Source: Bacteroidota bacterium
GTDB lineage: Bacteria; Bacteroidota; Bacteroidia; B-17B0; Aurantibacillaceae
Direction of reading: 5' to 3'
Length of the DNA stretch: 49,000 bases
Assembly (NCBI GenBank): GCA_013288015.1
Contig: JABDCR010000015.1
Span: 1 to 49,000 of the forward strand
The position numbers and the translations under genes were made by a program. The notes below the pieces were generated by a model. It was not told where the DNA came from, searched no databases, and was given only the letters and a program-made list of their open reading frames with translations. Below, piece after piece: positions 17,494-27,587 of the stretch (within the stretch, counting starts at the first letter, position 1; each line of letters begins with the position of its first letter).

Positions 17494-18370
17494 AGCAAGT
17501 TTATTGGTGGCAAATGATTTAGATACTTTATTTCCAAATTATTATTTCAGCAAACGAAGGGGAATTGCTTTGGTTTATGATAGCCACGAAATATTTTGCG
17601 AAGTACCCGAGTTACAAGAAACACCTATTAAAAAGAAAATTTGGGAGCGTTTAGAAAAATCAATTGTTCCGAAATTAAAATACTGCATTACCGTAAACCA
17701 AAGCATTGCTAGTTGGTTTAATCAAAAATATAAAGTAGATTTTAAAGTTGTTAGAAATATTCCTGATAAAATTTCTGTAAATAAAATTAAAAGCAGAGCA
17801 GAATTAAATCTCCCAACGGATAAAAAAATAATTCTGCTGCAAGGCGCAGGTATAAACATACAACGTGGTGCAGAAGAAGCTGTTGAAGCCATGCAGTATG
17901 TCGATAGTGCTATTTTATTAATTATTGGGGGTGGGGACGCCATTGAAAATTTAAAAACAGAGATTAACCGTTTCAAATTGGAGGATAAAGTAGTTATGCT
18001 TCCAAAAATGAAACCGGAGGAACTTTATCAGTATACTTGCTATGCAGATATTGGTTTATCACTTGATAAGGCAACTAACCTCAACTACCAATTTAGTCTG
18101 CCGAATAAATTATTTGATTATGTATGTGCAGGGATTCCTGTATTGGCTAGTCCTTTAACCGAAATAAAATCTTTTATAGAAAAATACAAGGTAGGTGTTT
18201 GTATTGAAAACCATACGGCAAAACATATTGCAGATAAAATGAATTATATGCTTACATCTACTGACTATAGCTTATGGAAAGCCAATACAAAAATTGCCGC
18301 AGAAGAAAATAATTGGGAAACCGAAAAGAAAGTTTGGGTTAATTTAATTAATGAAATAAAAAACAAGTAA
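17426..18370 (+). CDS. Glycosyltransferase, main part (frameshifted; GT4-like)
   Basis: The longer fragment (314 codons from a TTG at 17426; real coding from about residue 8). It holds the end of the N-terminal GT-B domain (TIRLFFFLLKNKASLLVANDLDT, read in pieces) with LVANDLDTLFPNYY and YDSHEIFCEVPEL, and the C-terminal donor-binding domain: IILLQGAGINIQRGAEEAVE, IIGGGDAIENLK and LPNKLFDYVCAGIPVLAS with the conserved E..K.....G near the end. It would transfer a sugar from a nucleotide donor to a glycan or lipid acceptor, substrate unknown. With the fragment at 17245 it makes a protein of about 375 residues, normal for the family. The gene is either broken or has a one-base assembly error. 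Confidence 0.8.
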   Translation: MKKGVGFYTEFTIRLFFFLLKNKASLLVANDLDTLFPNYYFSKRRGIALVYDSHEIFCEVPELQETPIKKKIWERLEKSIVPKLKYCITVNQSIASWFNQKYKVDFKVVRNIPDKISVNKIKSRAELNLPTDKKIILLQGAGINIQRGAEEAVEAMQYVDSAILLIIGGGDAIENLKTEINRFKLEDKVVMLPKMKPEELYQYTCYADIGLSLDKATNLNYQFSLPNKLFDYVCAGIPVLASPLTEIKSFIEKYKVGVCIENHTAKHIADKMNYMLTSTDYSLWKANTKIAAEENNWETEKKVWVNLINEIKNK

Positions 18371-19486
18371 TTGGAAAAACACGTTCACATAATTTCTTTT
18401 GATGTACCCTACCCTGCTAATTATGGTGGTGTTATAGATGTGTTTTATAAATTAAAAAACCTACATAAAGCAGGTGTAAAAATTATATTGCATTGTTTTG
18501 AATATGGCAGAGGTGAACAAAAAGAATTAGAGAAATATTGTGAAACAGTCTATTATTATAAACGCAACAATTCCATTCTAAATCAATTATCATCCATTCC
18601 CTTTATTGTGAAATCGATAGTATCGGAAGAATTAATGACTAATTTATTAAAGGATAATTATCCTATTCTTTTTGAAGGATTACACACCTGTTATTATTTA
18701 AACGACAAACGAATAGTGGGTAGAAAAAAAATATATCGCGAAAGCAACATAGAACATGACTATTATGCTCATTTAGCAAAATCAGAAAAAGATTTTTTAA
18801 AGAAATTGTATTTTGAATTGGAGGCAAGTAAACTTCGTAAATTCCAAACTTGGTTAGCACATGCTGATTTAATGCTGGTGGTTTCTACAACCGATAGAGA
18901 TTATTTACAACAGCAATTTCCAAAGAATAAGATTGATTATTTACCCAGCTTTCATGCTTTTGATGAAGTGAGTAGTAAAACTGGTAAAGGCTCTTATATT
19001 TTGTACAACGGTAATTTACAAGTGGGTGAAAATGTTAAGGCTTTAGAATATTTAATTCAACATGTTTTCTCTAAAATAAATCATCCGGTAATTATAGCAG
19101 GTTTAAATCCAAGTGAAGAAATTTATAATTGGGTAAAAGATTTTTCTCAAATAAAAATTATTGCAAACCCAAACGAATCAGAAATGCAAACACTGATTGA
19201 AGATGCACAAATTCATTGTCTTTACACACACCAAGCAACCGGCTTAAAATTGAAGTTACTAAACGTGCTTTATAGCGGCAGATTTTGCATTTGTAATGAT
19301 GATATGCTTGCTGGCACCAATTTACAAGCAACCTGCATTGTAAAAAACTCACCGCAAGAAATGGTTGAGGCCCTTAACAATAGTTTTCAAAAAGAATTCA
19401 CACTTGAGTTAATTGACCTTAGAAAACAGGCTCTACAAGCATTTGATAATAAGCTGAAAACCCAGCAATTAATAAGTTATTTATAA
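18371..19486 (+). CDS. Glycosyltransferase family 1-like protein
   Basis: A 371-residue GT-B-type glycosyltransferase whose N-terminus (VHIISFDVPYPANYGGVIDV) and the following HCFEYGRG are characteristic of a Bacteroidota surface-glycan enzyme group. The middle has a YRESNIEHDYY segment and the C-terminal half a donor domain with LYNGNLQVGEN and GLKLKLLNVLYSGRFCI. The start is a TTG directly after the stop of the previous glycosyltransferase (0 bp gap); no ATG lies near. It probably acts in the same cell-surface polysaccharide or protein-glycan pathway as the preceding gene. The substrate cannot be read. Confidence 0.85.
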   Translation: MEKHVHIISFDVPYPANYGGVIDVFYKLKNLHKAGVKIILHCFEYGRGEQKELEKYCETVYYYKRNNSILNQLSSIPFIVKSIVSEELMTNLLKDNYPILFEGLHTCYYLNDKRIVGRKKIYRESNIEHDYYAHLAKSEKDFLKKLYFELEASKLRKFQTWLAHADLMLVVSTTDRDYLQQQFPKNKIDYLPSFHAFDEVSSKTGKGSYILYNGNLQVGENVKALEYLIQHVFSKINHPVIIAGLNPSEEIYNWVKDFSQIKIIANPNESEMQTLIEDAQIHCLYTHQATGLKLKLLNVLYSGRFCICNDDMLAGTNLQATCIVKNSPQEMVEALNNSFQKEFTLELIDLRKQALQAFDNKLKTQQLISYL

Positions 19487-19494
19487 AATATACG

Positions 19495-19502
19495 TACTTT
19501 TG
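19495..19502 (+). promoter_or_regulatory. Candidate -7 box for the cysteine-synthase-like/PhyH operon
   Basis: TACTTTTG matches TAnnTTTG, 8 bp after the glycosyltransferase stop and 37 bp before the ATG at 19540. Confidence 0.45.
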
Positions 19503-19539
19503 TACCCTAAATTTTACAACAAAACCACAACTCTATAAA

Positions 19540-20904
19540 ATGAAATATTGCAAAAACATACTTGAAACCATTGGTAACACACCTATGGTTAAAATCAACA
19601 GCATTACAAAAGATATACCTGCCCTAGTGCTTGCTAAAGTTGAAACCTTTAACCCCGGCAACTCTATTAAAGACCGTATGGCTTTAAAAATGATTGAAGA
19701 CGCTGAAAAAGATGGACGTTTAAAACCTGGCGCTACTATTATTGAAGGCACATCAGGTAACACGGGTATGGGCTTGGCAATTGCTGCTGTTATAAAAGGT
19801 TACAAATGTATTTTTACATCAACCGATAAACAGAGTAAAGAAAAATTTGACGCCCTGCGTGCTTTTGGTGCAGAGGTTGTTGTATGCCCTACTAACGTAG
19901 ACCCTGAAGATGAGCGTTCTTATTATTCGGTTTCATCGCGTTTGGTAAACGAAATACCTAATGCGTGGAAACCTAACCAATATGATAATCTTTCTAACAC
20001 GGCAGCGCATTATGAAAGTACAGGCCCTGAAATTTGGGAACAAACCGATGGTAAAATTACGCACTTAGTGGTTGGTGTGGGTACAGGCGGAACCATTTGC
20101 GGTACCGGAAAATATTTAAAAGAGAAAAATCCGAACATACAGATTTTAGGAATTGATACATATGGCTCTGTGTTTAAAAAATATAAAGAAACAGGCATTT
20201 TTGATAAAAATGAAATCTATCCCTATATAACAGAAGGAATAGGGGAAGATTTTTTACCTCAAAACGTGGATTTTAGCATTATTGACCATTTTGAAAAAGT
20301 TACCGATAAAGATGCTGCTATTATGACCCGCCGCATTGCGCGCGAAGAAGCTATACTTGCCGGAAACTCAGCAGGTAGCGCTATGGCAGGACTTATGCAG
20401 ATGAAAGACAGATTTAAAGCAGGTGATGTAGTTGTAGTTATTTTCCATGACCATGGTACACGTTACTTAGGTAAAATGTTTAATGATGATTGGATGCGCG
20501 ACCGTGGTTTTTTAGAAGACACCAAACCAAAAGCACTTGATTTAATTGCTTCGCACAAAAACCAAAAATTACTGACCATAAATGTTGATGAAAAAATTGC
20601 AACTGCTGTTGCCTTAATGACCAAATTCAACGTCTCTCAAATTCCGGTAAAAAAAGGAAATGAGTTCGTAGGTGCTTTAAATGATAGTCATGTTTTTTCG
20701 CAATTAATTAGCAACGATAACTTAAAACAAGAAACCGTTGATAAAGTAATGCAAAAAGCATTTCCGTTTGTAAATATGAACGCCAGCATTGAAGATGTTT
20801 CTAAAATGATTACCAAAGAAAGTAATGCGGTACTTATGAAAGACAGATTGGGTGAAGTCCATATTATTACCAAACATGATATCATAGAATCTATCAGCAA
20901 ATAA
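19540..20904 (+). CDS. Cystathionine beta-synthase-type PLP enzyme with C-terminal CBS pair
   Basis: A 454-residue fold-type II PLP enzyme. The PLP lysine is K44 (NPGNSIKDRMAL), followed by the substrate loop EGTSGNTGMGLA and the phosphate cup GVGTGGTICGTGKYLK. The catalytic domain ends near 325 and residues about 340-454 form two CBS motifs (TAVALMTKFNVSQIPVKKG; EDVSKMITKESNAVLMKD). The architecture is that of eukaryote-like cystathionine beta-synthase without the heme segment. Bacteroidota proteins of this kind are annotated either as cystathionine beta-synthase or cysteine synthase, and sequence alone does not settle whether homocysteine or sulfide is the nucleophile. The PhyH gene starts 3 bp after its stop. 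Confidence 0.88.
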   Translation: MKYCKNILETIGNTPMVKINSITKDIPALVLAKVETFNPGNSIKDRMALKMIEDAEKDGRLKPGATIIEGTSGNTGMGLAIAAVIKGYKCIFTSTDKQSKEKFDALRAFGAEVVVCPTNVDPEDERSYYSVSSRLVNEIPNAWKPNQYDNLSNTAAHYESTGPEIWEQTDGKITHLVVGVGTGGTICGTGKYLKEKNPNIQILGIDTYGSVFKKYKETGIFDKNEIYPYITEGIGEDFLPQNVDFSIIDHFEKVTDKDAAIMTRRIAREEAILAGNSAGSAMAGLMQMKDRFKAGDVVVVIFHDHGTRYLGKMFNDDWMRDRGFLEDTKPKALDLIASHKNQKLLTINVDEKIATAVALMTKFNVSQIPVKKGNEFVGALNDSHVFSQLISNDNLKQETVDKVMQKAFPFVNMNASIEDVSKMITKESNAVLMKDRLGEVHIITKHDIIESISK

Positions 20905-20907
20905 AAA

Positions 20908-21870
20908 ATGGCAAACAATAAAGTAGTAGATTTTTTACGTTCGTTAAAACTAACCTACACTACTTACAATTTTTTGCATGCATCTAAGTTAGAACACAAC
21001 AAAGCCCCTTATAAAAATGTGGGCTTGCGTAAACAGTTGTTTCAAAGTATTTCTTCTAAAGATTTTGAGGGCTTGCCCGTGGGCGATATTCCCTGGATGG
21101 ATAAAGATGTTTCGTTAGAAGAGATAAAACAAAAACTACAACACACTAATTTCTCAGAAGAAGTTAAGCAGGCAATCCTTTTCTGGAAAGAAAATGGGTT
21201 CATCATTTTAAAAAACTTTTTTAGCACTGAAGTTGTTGATGCTATCAATAAAGAAATTGAAGATTTATTAGCTTCTAAAAAAATTGAATTTACCTTGGGT
21301 AACAAAGTAATGTTTGCCAATAAACAATCGCAACTCATACAAAACATTACGGTACAAAAAAATGTAACCGATATACTCGATTTTATTTTGGGTAAAAAAG
21401 TTATTCCATTTCAAACTATAAATTTTATTACAGGTAGTCAGCAGCATGCACATAGTGATTCTATTCATATGACTACTTATCCACTTGGCTACCTAACTGC
21501 CATTTGGGTGGCTTTAGAAGATGTAGATGAAACTAATGGTCCTTTGAGTTATTACCCGGGCAGCCATAAATTGCCATACATTTTAAATCATAGTTATGAG
21601 AGGGGCGGAAACGTTTTAACTGTTGGAGCTGACAGTAACTACTTGAAATACGAAGAAAAAATAGGTGAAGTTGTTAAAACAACCAATTTCCCTAAGCAAA
21701 TTTTTAAAGCCAAAAAAGGCGATTTACTTATTTGGCATGCTAACCTTATACATGGGGGAGAGAAAATTACCCGTCAGGGTTCTACCCGCAAAAGCATGGT
21801 GGTACACTATTTTGCCGAAGATGTTATTAAGTATCACGAAATTACCGAAAGACCGGCTCTATTAGAGTAA
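20908..21870 (+). CDS. Phytanoyl-CoA dioxygenase (PhyH) family protein
   Basis: A 320-residue Fe(II)/2-oxoglutarate-dependent dioxygenase. The double-stranded beta-helix carries the iron ligands H182 and D184 (QQHAHSDSIHM) and H282 (WHANLIHGGEK), followed by an Arg about 11 residues later (QGSTRKSM) for 2-oxoglutarate. LEDVDETNGPLSYYPGSHK is the family's central signature. The first about 90 residues are extra and helical. Substrates in this family range from fatty acyl-CoA to small natural products, so no reaction is assigned. It lies 3 bp after the PLP enzyme gene, so the two are one transcript. Confidence 0.88.
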   Translation: MANNKVVDFLRSLKLTYTTYNFLHASKLEHNKAPYKNVGLRKQLFQSISSKDFEGLPVGDIPWMDKDVSLEEIKQKLQHTNFSEEVKQAILFWKENGFIILKNFFSTEVVDAINKEIEDLLASKKIEFTLGNKVMFANKQSQLIQNITVQKNVTDILDFILGKKVIPFQTINFITGSQQHAHSDSIHMTTYPLGYLTAIWVALEDVDETNGPLSYYPGSHKLPYILNHSYERGGNVLTVGADSNYLKYEEKIGEVVKTTNFPKQIFKAKKGDLLIWHANLIHGGEKITRQGSTRKSMVVHYFAEDVIKYHEITERPALLE

Positions 21871-21990
21871 AAACCCAATATCAGAGTTAGTTTATTGTGT
21901 TATAATTTTAGCTAATTAAACTCGTTAATTGAGTGATAATAATTATATTAGCGGCGTTCTTTTAAAAATAAAAATTCAAAATATATACAT

Positions 21991-22881
21991 ATGAGCGTAT
22001 TGGTAAATAAAAACTCTAAAGTCATTGTACAAGGGTTTACAGGCGGAGAAGGCACTTTTCACGCTACACAAATGATTGAATACGGAACTAACGTAGTTGG
22101 TGGTGTTACGCCTGGTAAAGGTGGAACTATGCATTTAGATCGCCCTGTGTTTAACACCGTATCTGATGCGGTACAAAAAGCCGGAGCTGATGTATCTATC
22201 ATATTTGTACCGGCAGCATTTGCAGCTGATGCTATTATGGAAGCTGCCGATGCAGGAATTAAAGTTATTGTTTGTATTACAGAAGGCATTCCGGTTAAGG
22301 ATATGATTGCTGTTAAAGAATATATTAAAGGAAAAAATACCCGTTTAATTGGCCCTAATTGCCCGGGTGTAATTACTGCAGGCGAAGCTAAGGTTGGAAT
22401 TATGCCTGGTTTTGTGTTTAAAAAAGGAACTGTTGGCATTATTTCAAAATCGGGTACACTTACTTACGAAGCGGCCGACCAAATTGCGAAAGCAGGTTTA
22501 GGTGTTACAACTGCTATTGGAATTGGTGGCGACCCTATTATTGGTACTCCTACAAAAGATGCTGTTGAGCTTTTAATGAACGACCCTGAAACTAAAGCTA
22601 TTGTAATGATTGGTGAAATTGGCGGAAACTATGAAGCCGAAGCTGCCCGTTGGATAAAAGCAAACGGCAACAAAAAACCGGTTGTTGGTTTTATTGCCGG
22701 ACAAACTGCGCCTAAAGGCCGTACAATGGGTCACGCAGGTGCAATTGTTGGCGGAGCTGAAGATACAGCACAAGCTAAAATGCAAATTATGCGCGAGTGC
22801 GGCATTCATGTAGTTGATTCTCCTGCTGCTATTGGTATAACTATGGCTGCTGTGTTAAAAGGAGAAAAAGTTTCTGCTTAA
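21991..22881 (+). CDS. sucD: Succinate-CoA ligase (ADP-forming) subunit alpha
   Basis: A 296-residue TCA-cycle enzyme subunit. The CoA-binding fold begins with [22 protein letters not shown] cut here to its main points: VQGFTG and [15 protein letters not shown]. The [20 protein letters not shown] segment is specific to the alpha subunit and the phosphorylated histidine is H248 (GHAGAIVGG). The sucC partner is not in the window. A 120-bp AT-rich stretch without genes precedes it; no clear -7 box matches there. gldF follows 34 bp later. Confidence 0.95.
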   Translation: MSVLVNKNSKVIVQGFTGGEGTFHATQMIEYGTNVVGGVTPGKGGTMHLDRPVFNTVSDAVQKAGADVSIIFVPAAFAADAIMEAADAGIKVIVCITEGIPVKDMIAVKEYIKGKNTRLIGPNCPGVITAGEAKVGIMPGFVFKKGTVGIISKSGTLTYEAADQIAKAGLGVTTAIGIGGDPIIGTPTKDAVELLMNDPETKAIVMIGEIGGNYEAEAARWIKANGNKKPVVGFIAGQTAPKGRTMGHAGAIVGGAEDTAQAKMQIMRECGIHVVDSPAAIGITMAAVLKGEKVSA

Positions 22882-22915
22882 AATTTTCTTTTCTTATTAA
22901 TCTGTTTCAGCAACC

Positions 22916-23662
22916 GTGTTAGTTCTTTACCTCAAGGAAATAAAAAGTTTTTTAACCTCGCTTGTTGGCTACATTGCTATTGGTGTTTTTTTAACCATAA
23001 CCGGACTTTTTTTATGGGTTATAGGCTCTGAAAGCTCAGGCGGATATAACATTTTAGATAACGGCTTCTCTACTTTAGACCCATTGTTTACTATTGCTCC
23101 AATGGTTTACTTATTTTTAATTCCTGCTATTACCATGCGTAGTTTTGCTGAAGAAAAAAAGACAGGCACAATTGAATTATTATTTACTCGCCCCATAACC
23201 GAACTACAAATTATTTTAGCCAAATATTTTGCGGGTGTTACATTAGTTACCATATCCTTACTACCAACTTTGTTTTATTATTATTCGGTTTACAAATTAG
23301 GTTTACCGGTTGGTAACATTGATACAGGCGGAACATGGGGCTCATACATAGGTTTATTATTATTAGGCGCAGGCTTTGTTGCCATTGGTGTTTTTGCATC
23401 TTCAATAACCGATAATCAGGTTATAGCATTTATTTCAGCTATGGTACTTTGCTTTATTTGTTTTAGTGGGTTTGATTATATTGGTCAATCGGGTTTTGCC
23501 GGAAAATTAGAACCACTTGTTATTGGACTTGGCATAAGTGATCACTATGCTTCATTAAGTCGAGGTGTAATTGATACACGTGATGTGTTGTATTTTTTTA
23601 GTTTGATTTCTTTCTTTGTTTTATTAACCCGCTTTATGCTGGAGAAACGTAAATGGCAATGA
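22916..23662 (+). CDS. gldF: Gliding motility ABC transporter permease GldF
   Basis: A 248-residue ABC-2-type membrane protein with six predicted helices. It starts with LYLKEIKSFLTSLVGYIAIG and has the SFAEEKKTGTIELLFTRPIT amphipathic segment common to ABC-2 permeases of the NosY/GldF type. The start is a GTG at 22916. With GldG and an ATPase (GldA, not in the window) it forms the transporter needed for gliding in Flavobacterium johnsoniae, although it is widespread in Bacteroidota that do not glide. It overlaps gldG by 10 bp. Confidence 0.92.
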   Translation: MLVLYLKEIKSFLTSLVGYIAIGVFLTITGLFLWVIGSESSGGYNILDNGFSTLDPLFTIAPMVYLFLIPAITMRSFAEEKKTGTIELLFTRPITELQIILAKYFAGVTLVTISLLPTLFYYYSVYKLGLPVGNIDTGGTWGSYIGLLLLGAGFVAIGVFASSITDNQVIAFISAMVLCFICFSGFDYIGQSGFAGKLEPLVIGLGISDHYASLSRGVIDTRDVLYFFSLISFFVLLTRFMLEKRKWQ

Positions 23663-25362
23663 AGAGTACCAAATCAAAACAAATATTTCAATTAATAGCT
23701 TGGCTACTTATATTGATTCTATTAAATTTTACAGGCTCATACTTTTTTAAACGTTTTGATTTAACGACTGAAAAACGCTATACACTAAATCCGGAAACAA
23801 TAAAAATGCTTAAAAGCCTGGATGATGAAATTTATGTAAAAGTGTATTTAGAAGGTGATTTTAACGCCGCATTTACCCGTTTAAAAAACGAAACCCGAGA
23901 AATGTTGGATGAGTTTAGAATTTATGCAAAAAAAGGGCTGAACTATGAATTCATTAACATATACGATCAAAAAAATAAAGCTGATATAACAGAAGTTCAA
24001 CGCGAATTATATAACAAAGGCATAGACCCAACTGAACTAAGAACTAAAACAGGTAAGGGAGAGCAAACACAAGTACTTTTTCCGGGTGCAGTAATTTATT
24101 ACAAAACAAGAGAGGGTATTTGGCAAATATTTAATAAACAAGATGGCATTCCGGCAGAACAATGTGTAAATAATTCGGTTCAGAATTTAGAATACGGTTT
24201 ATCAAACTCTATTCGTAAAATACAGGAAACTATCCGTCCAAGAGTTGCTTTTATTCGCGGACATCATGAATTAGATACAAGCCATACCAGGGATATATAT
24301 AACGCACTTAGCGAGTATTATGATGTTGATTACATACGAATTAAAAAACGTTTAAAAGCATTAAAACCTTATGCCGCCATTGTTTTGGCCTGGCCCGATT
24401 CGGTTGTAAACGAACAAGATAAATTTGTAATTGACCAGTATGTAATGAATGGCGGAAAAATTTTATGGTGTTTAGAACCCGTTTACACCAATTACGATTC
24501 GCTTAACCTAAAAGGATATACATTAGGTTTAAACAACAACATTAACCTTGATGATATTTTATTTAATTATGGTGCACGCGTAAACCCTGCATTAGTGCAG
24601 GATATGCAGTGTGGCTTTATTCCCATTAACAGAGGGTTTAAAGGTGGTTCAGCCGATTTACAAATGTTCCCCTGGATTTACAAACCAATGGTTATGCCAC
24701 AAGGCGATCATCCTATTATAAAAAATTTAGGCTTAATTCGTTTTGAATTTGCAGGATACATTGATACCGTTGGTGCTCCCGGCATTAAAAAAACCATATT
24801 ATTAGCATCATCAAAAAACTCAAGGGTACAGGCTGTTCCGGCACGTATAAGTTTATCTATCGTGGGTTCTCAATTAAATGAATCCAAGTTTACCAATGGC
24901 AATAAACCAATGGCTGTTTTGTTAGAAGGAAGTTTTAAATCTAATTATCAAAACCGCCTAACCGATACCATTGCAAATGATAGCTCCATCGCTTTTAAAG
25001 CAAAAAGCAAACCAACCTCCATGATTGTTATTGCAGACGGTGATATTATTAGAAATGATTTCAATTATCAAACTATGTCTATTAGTCCACTTGGTTATGA
25101 TAAATACATGAAACAGCAGTTTGCCAATAAAACATTTTTACTGAACTGTATGAATTATTTAATTGACGGACCTGAGTTAATGAGTGTGCGCACCCGCGAA
25201 GTAAAATTACGTTTATTAGATCGTAAAAAAATAGGTCTGGATAACCCCTTAAAATGGAAAATGTATAATGTATTATTTCCATTGGTAATTTTGGTATTTT
25301 CAGGTGCCGTATTATCGAGTTTAAGACGAAAAAAATTCACCTCTACAAATGAAAAAAAATAA
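23653..25362 (+). CDS. gldG: Gliding motility-associated ABC transporter substrate-binding protein GldG
   Basis: A 569-residue protein with one helix near the N-terminus (IFQLIAWLLILILLNFTGSY, about 10-29) and one at the C-terminus (about 540-558), enclosing a large extracytoplasmic domain that opens with RFDLTTEKRYTLNPETIKML, the GldG signature. The middle includes RPRVAFIRGHHELDT and IVLAWPDSVVNEQDKFVIDQ, the usual glutamine-amidotransferase-like fold of the family. It starts with ATG at 23653 inside the end of gldF (a second ATG lies 6 bp on) and overlaps the next gene by 14 bp. Confidence 0.92.
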   Translation: MAMKSTKSKQIFQLIAWLLILILLNFTGSYFFKRFDLTTEKRYTLNPETIKMLKSLDDEIYVKVYLEGDFNAAFTRLKNETREMLDEFRIYAKKGLNYEFINIYDQKNKADITEVQRELYNKGIDPTELRTKTGKGEQTQVLFPGAVIYYKTREGIWQIFNKQDGIPAEQCVNNSVQNLEYGLSNSIRKIQETIRPRVAFIRGHHELDTSHTRDIYNALSEYYDVDYIRIKKRLKALKPYAAIVLAWPDSVVNEQDKFVIDQYVMNGGKILWCLEPVYTNYDSLNLKGYTLGLNNNINLDDILFNYGARVNPALVQDMQCGFIPINRGFKGGSADLQMFPWIYKPMVMPQGDHPIIKNLGLIRFEFAGYIDTVGAPGIKKTILLASSKNSRVQAVPARISLSIVGSQLNESKFTNGNKPMAVLLEGSFKSNYQNRLTDTIANDSSIAFKAKSKPTSMIVIADGDIIRNDFNYQTMSISPLGYDKYMKQQFANKTFLLNCMNYLIDGPELMSVRTREVKLRLLDRKKIGLDNPLKWKMYNVLFPLVILVFSGAVLSSLRRKKFTSTNEKK

Positions 25363-26389
25363 ATTAGTTATTGTTTTATTAATTGCACTTATTGCTGGGG
25401 CAGTTTTTGTGATGATAAAAAACAAACGCAAAACATTAACAGGTAACGATGATGATTTTGCTGTACCTGATACTGCCAGCGTTAACAAAATATTTTTAGC
25501 TAATAAAAAAGGTGCCACTGCATTGCTTGAAAAAAACGACAAAGGTGTGTGGATGATAAATGGAAAATATATAGCACGTAAAGATGCTATAGAATTGTTG
25601 CTGGTAACTTTTATGCGTACACAAATAAAATTTCCGGCACCGCAAGCAGCACAGGAGAATTTATTGCGAGAAATTGCTTCGAAAGGCACTAAGTGTGAAA
25701 TATATCAAAACGGCAAACTTAGTAAAACGTGGTACGTTGGGCACGAAACACAAGATTTACGTGGGACTTATTGCTTATTACAAGGTGCTGACAACGAGAA
25801 ACCTTTTGACAAAGTTTATGCCATAGAAATTCCGGGATTTATTGGAACCGTTGTGCCTCGCTTTTTTTTAACCGAAGCCGAGTGGCGCGAGAGAAAAGTT
25901 TTGTCGCTTACACCTGATAAAATAAAAAATGTGACATTTACTTTGCCTGATTTTCCTGATACATCTTTCAGCTTAAATGTATATGGCTTACATAAGTTTG
26001 ATGTAACCACACTTTCGGGTAAAAAAATTCAACCTTTTGATACGCTTGCTGTGCAGCAATATCTGTCGTATTTTATGAATTTATATGTAGAATATTGGTG
26101 TACTGACTCTCACCTTCCTGAAATTGATTCGGTAAGAAAAACAAATCCATTTTTGCAAATATCTATTACAGATATAAACAACCAAAAAGACACTTATAAG
26201 TTTTATCATAAACCTCCTGTTGAGGGGCATTTGGAAGATGAAAAAGGAAATAAACTCCCCTATGACCCCGATGGCATGTATATGAAATTTAGGGGCGATG
26301 CCGAGTTTACACGTGTATCAGCCAACATGTGGGGCAAATTATTCCAAACTTCACGTTATTTCTTGCCAAGACGTACTGTTAAAAAGTAG
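25349..26389 (+). CDS. DUF4340 domain-containing protein, GldFG-associated
   Basis: A 346-residue protein with an N-terminal membrane helix (LVIVLLIALIAGAVFVMI) and a DUF4340 extracytoplasmic domain: DTASVNKIFLANKKGATALL and WMINGKYIARKDAIELLLVT near the start, later SKTWYVGHETQDLRGTYCLL. DUF4340 proteins are commonly encoded directly after GldG-type proteins and probably belong to the same membrane complex; this is inferred from context. It overlaps gldG by 14 bp, so all three genes are translationally coupled. Confidence 0.82.
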   Translation: MKKNKLVIVLLIALIAGAVFVMIKNKRKTLTGNDDDFAVPDTASVNKIFLANKKGATALLEKNDKGVWMINGKYIARKDAIELLLVTFMRTQIKFPAPQAAQENLLREIASKGTKCEIYQNGKLSKTWYVGHETQDLRGTYCLLQGADNEKPFDKVYAIEIPGFIGTVVPRFFLTEAEWRERKVLSLTPDKIKNVTFTLPDFPDTSFSLNVYGLHKFDVTTLSGKKIQPFDTLAVQQYLSYFMNLYVEYWCTDSHLPEIDSVRKTNPFLQISITDINNQKDTYKFYHKPPVEGHLEDEKGNKLPYDPDGMYMKFRGDAEFTRVSANMWGKLFQTSRYFLPRRTVKK

Positions 26390-26434
26390 TTTAAAACTAA
26401 ACATAAGTACCCAACCGCTTTTGTCTGTATAAAT

Positions 26435-26442
26435 TAACTTTG
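26435..26442 (+). promoter_or_regulatory. Candidate -7 box for dnaN
   Basis: TAACTTTG matches TAnnTTTG, 23 bp before the dnaN ATG. A TTTTG at 26419-26423 lies upstream but only 11 bp away, shorter than the usual spacing. Confidence 0.4.
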
Positions 26443-26465
26443 CTTAGTCTAAAAAAACTAAGTCT

Positions 26466-27587
26466 ATGAATTTTGTTGTTTCAACCACCACGCTATTAAA
26501 ACATTTAAAATCAATTAATGGAGTTTTAAACTCTAGTAATACAATTCCAATTTTAGATAACTTTTTATTTGAAGTAACTCCTAATCAATTAATTGTTTCG
26601 GCATCTGATATGGAAACTACCGTTACTACACAGCTTACAGTAGAAGCTAAAGAAAGTGGCAGCATTGCTATACCTGCACGCACCTTGGTTGATACATTAA
26701 GCAATTTTCCTGAGCAACCGCTGACTTTTTTGATTGATAAAAAAACCTACGGTATAAAAATCAGTACTGATAATGGTGAGTATAAACTTACAGGCCATAA
26801 CCCGGAAGAGTATCCTCGTACACCAAAATTAGAAGGTTCGGCATCTATCGATATGAAAACTGATGTACTTGCTACAGCCATAACAAAAACTTTATTTGCT
26901 ACCAGCAACGATGATTTACGTCCTGTAATGTGTGGCGTGTTTTGTCAGTTTACCGAAACCGATTCGGTTTTTGTAGCTACTGATGCGCATAAATTAGTTC
27001 GGTACCGTCGTAGCGATGCAAAAGCAACACACTCGGCAGCTTTTATCATGCCTAAAAAACCACTTACGCTTTTAAAAAATTTACTAGCGGGTGTTGACGA
27101 TGTAGTAAGCATTGAGTACAACAAAACAAATGCAACTTTTATTTTTGGAAACACCACATTAGTTTGTCGTTTAATTGATGGCAAGTATCCAAACTACGAT
27201 GCTGTAATTCCGAAACAAAACCCAAATAAACTTACTGTTGATAGGTCTGCTTTTGCAGGCGCATTGAAACGTGTAAGTGTTTTCTCTAACAAAGCAACAC
27301 ACCAGGTTCGTTTAAAAATTACGGGTTCACAACTTAGCTTATCTGCCGAAGATTTAGATTTTGCTAACGAAGCTAATGAGCGTTTAACTTGTACCTATGT
27401 TGGCGAAGACATTGAGATTGGTTTTAACTCGAAATTTTTGCTAGACATGATTAACAACATGGAAGGTGATGAAATTCAAATTGAAATGAGTGCGCCAAAC
27501 CGTGCCGGAATCATTACAGCTACAAAAAAAGAAAATCCGGCCGAAGATATTTTAATGTTAGTAATGCCTGTAATGCTTAATAATTAA
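26466..27587 (+). CDS. dnaN: DNA polymerase III beta subunit (sliding clamp)
   Basis: A 373-residue clamp made of three similar domains of about 120 residues. The first opens with [20 protein letters not shown] and contains [13 protein letters not shown]; the second has [14 protein letters not shown]; the third ends with the conserved hydrophobic cleft segment [12 protein letters not shown]. It holds polymerase on DNA with DnaE and is loaded by the DnaX complex, both encoded in this window but in separate operons. Its stop shares one base with the ATG of the next gene. Confidence 0.97.
   Translation: MNFVVSTTTLLKHLKSINGVLNSSNTIPILDNFLFEVTPNQLIVSASDMETTVTTQLTVEAKESGSIAIPARTLVDTLSNFPEQPLTFLIDKKTYGIKISTDNGEYKLTGHNPEEYPRTPKLEGSASIDMKTDVLATAITKTLFATSNDDLRPVMCGVFCQFTETDSVFVATDAHKLVRYRRSDAKATHSAAFIMPKKPLTLLKNLLAGVDDVVSIEYNKTNATFIFGNTTLVCRLIDGKYPNYDAVIPKQNPNKLTVDRSAFAGALKRVSVFSNKATHQVRLKITGSQLSLSAEDLDFANEANERLTCTYVGEDIEIGFNSKFLLDMINNMEGDEIQIEMSAPNRAGIITATKKENPAEDILMLVMPVMLNN

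Noticed and set aside
21871-21990. Operator-like palindrome ACTC...GAGT before sucD
   Set aside because: Only four paired bases on each side with mismatches inside; not above chance in AT-rich DNA.
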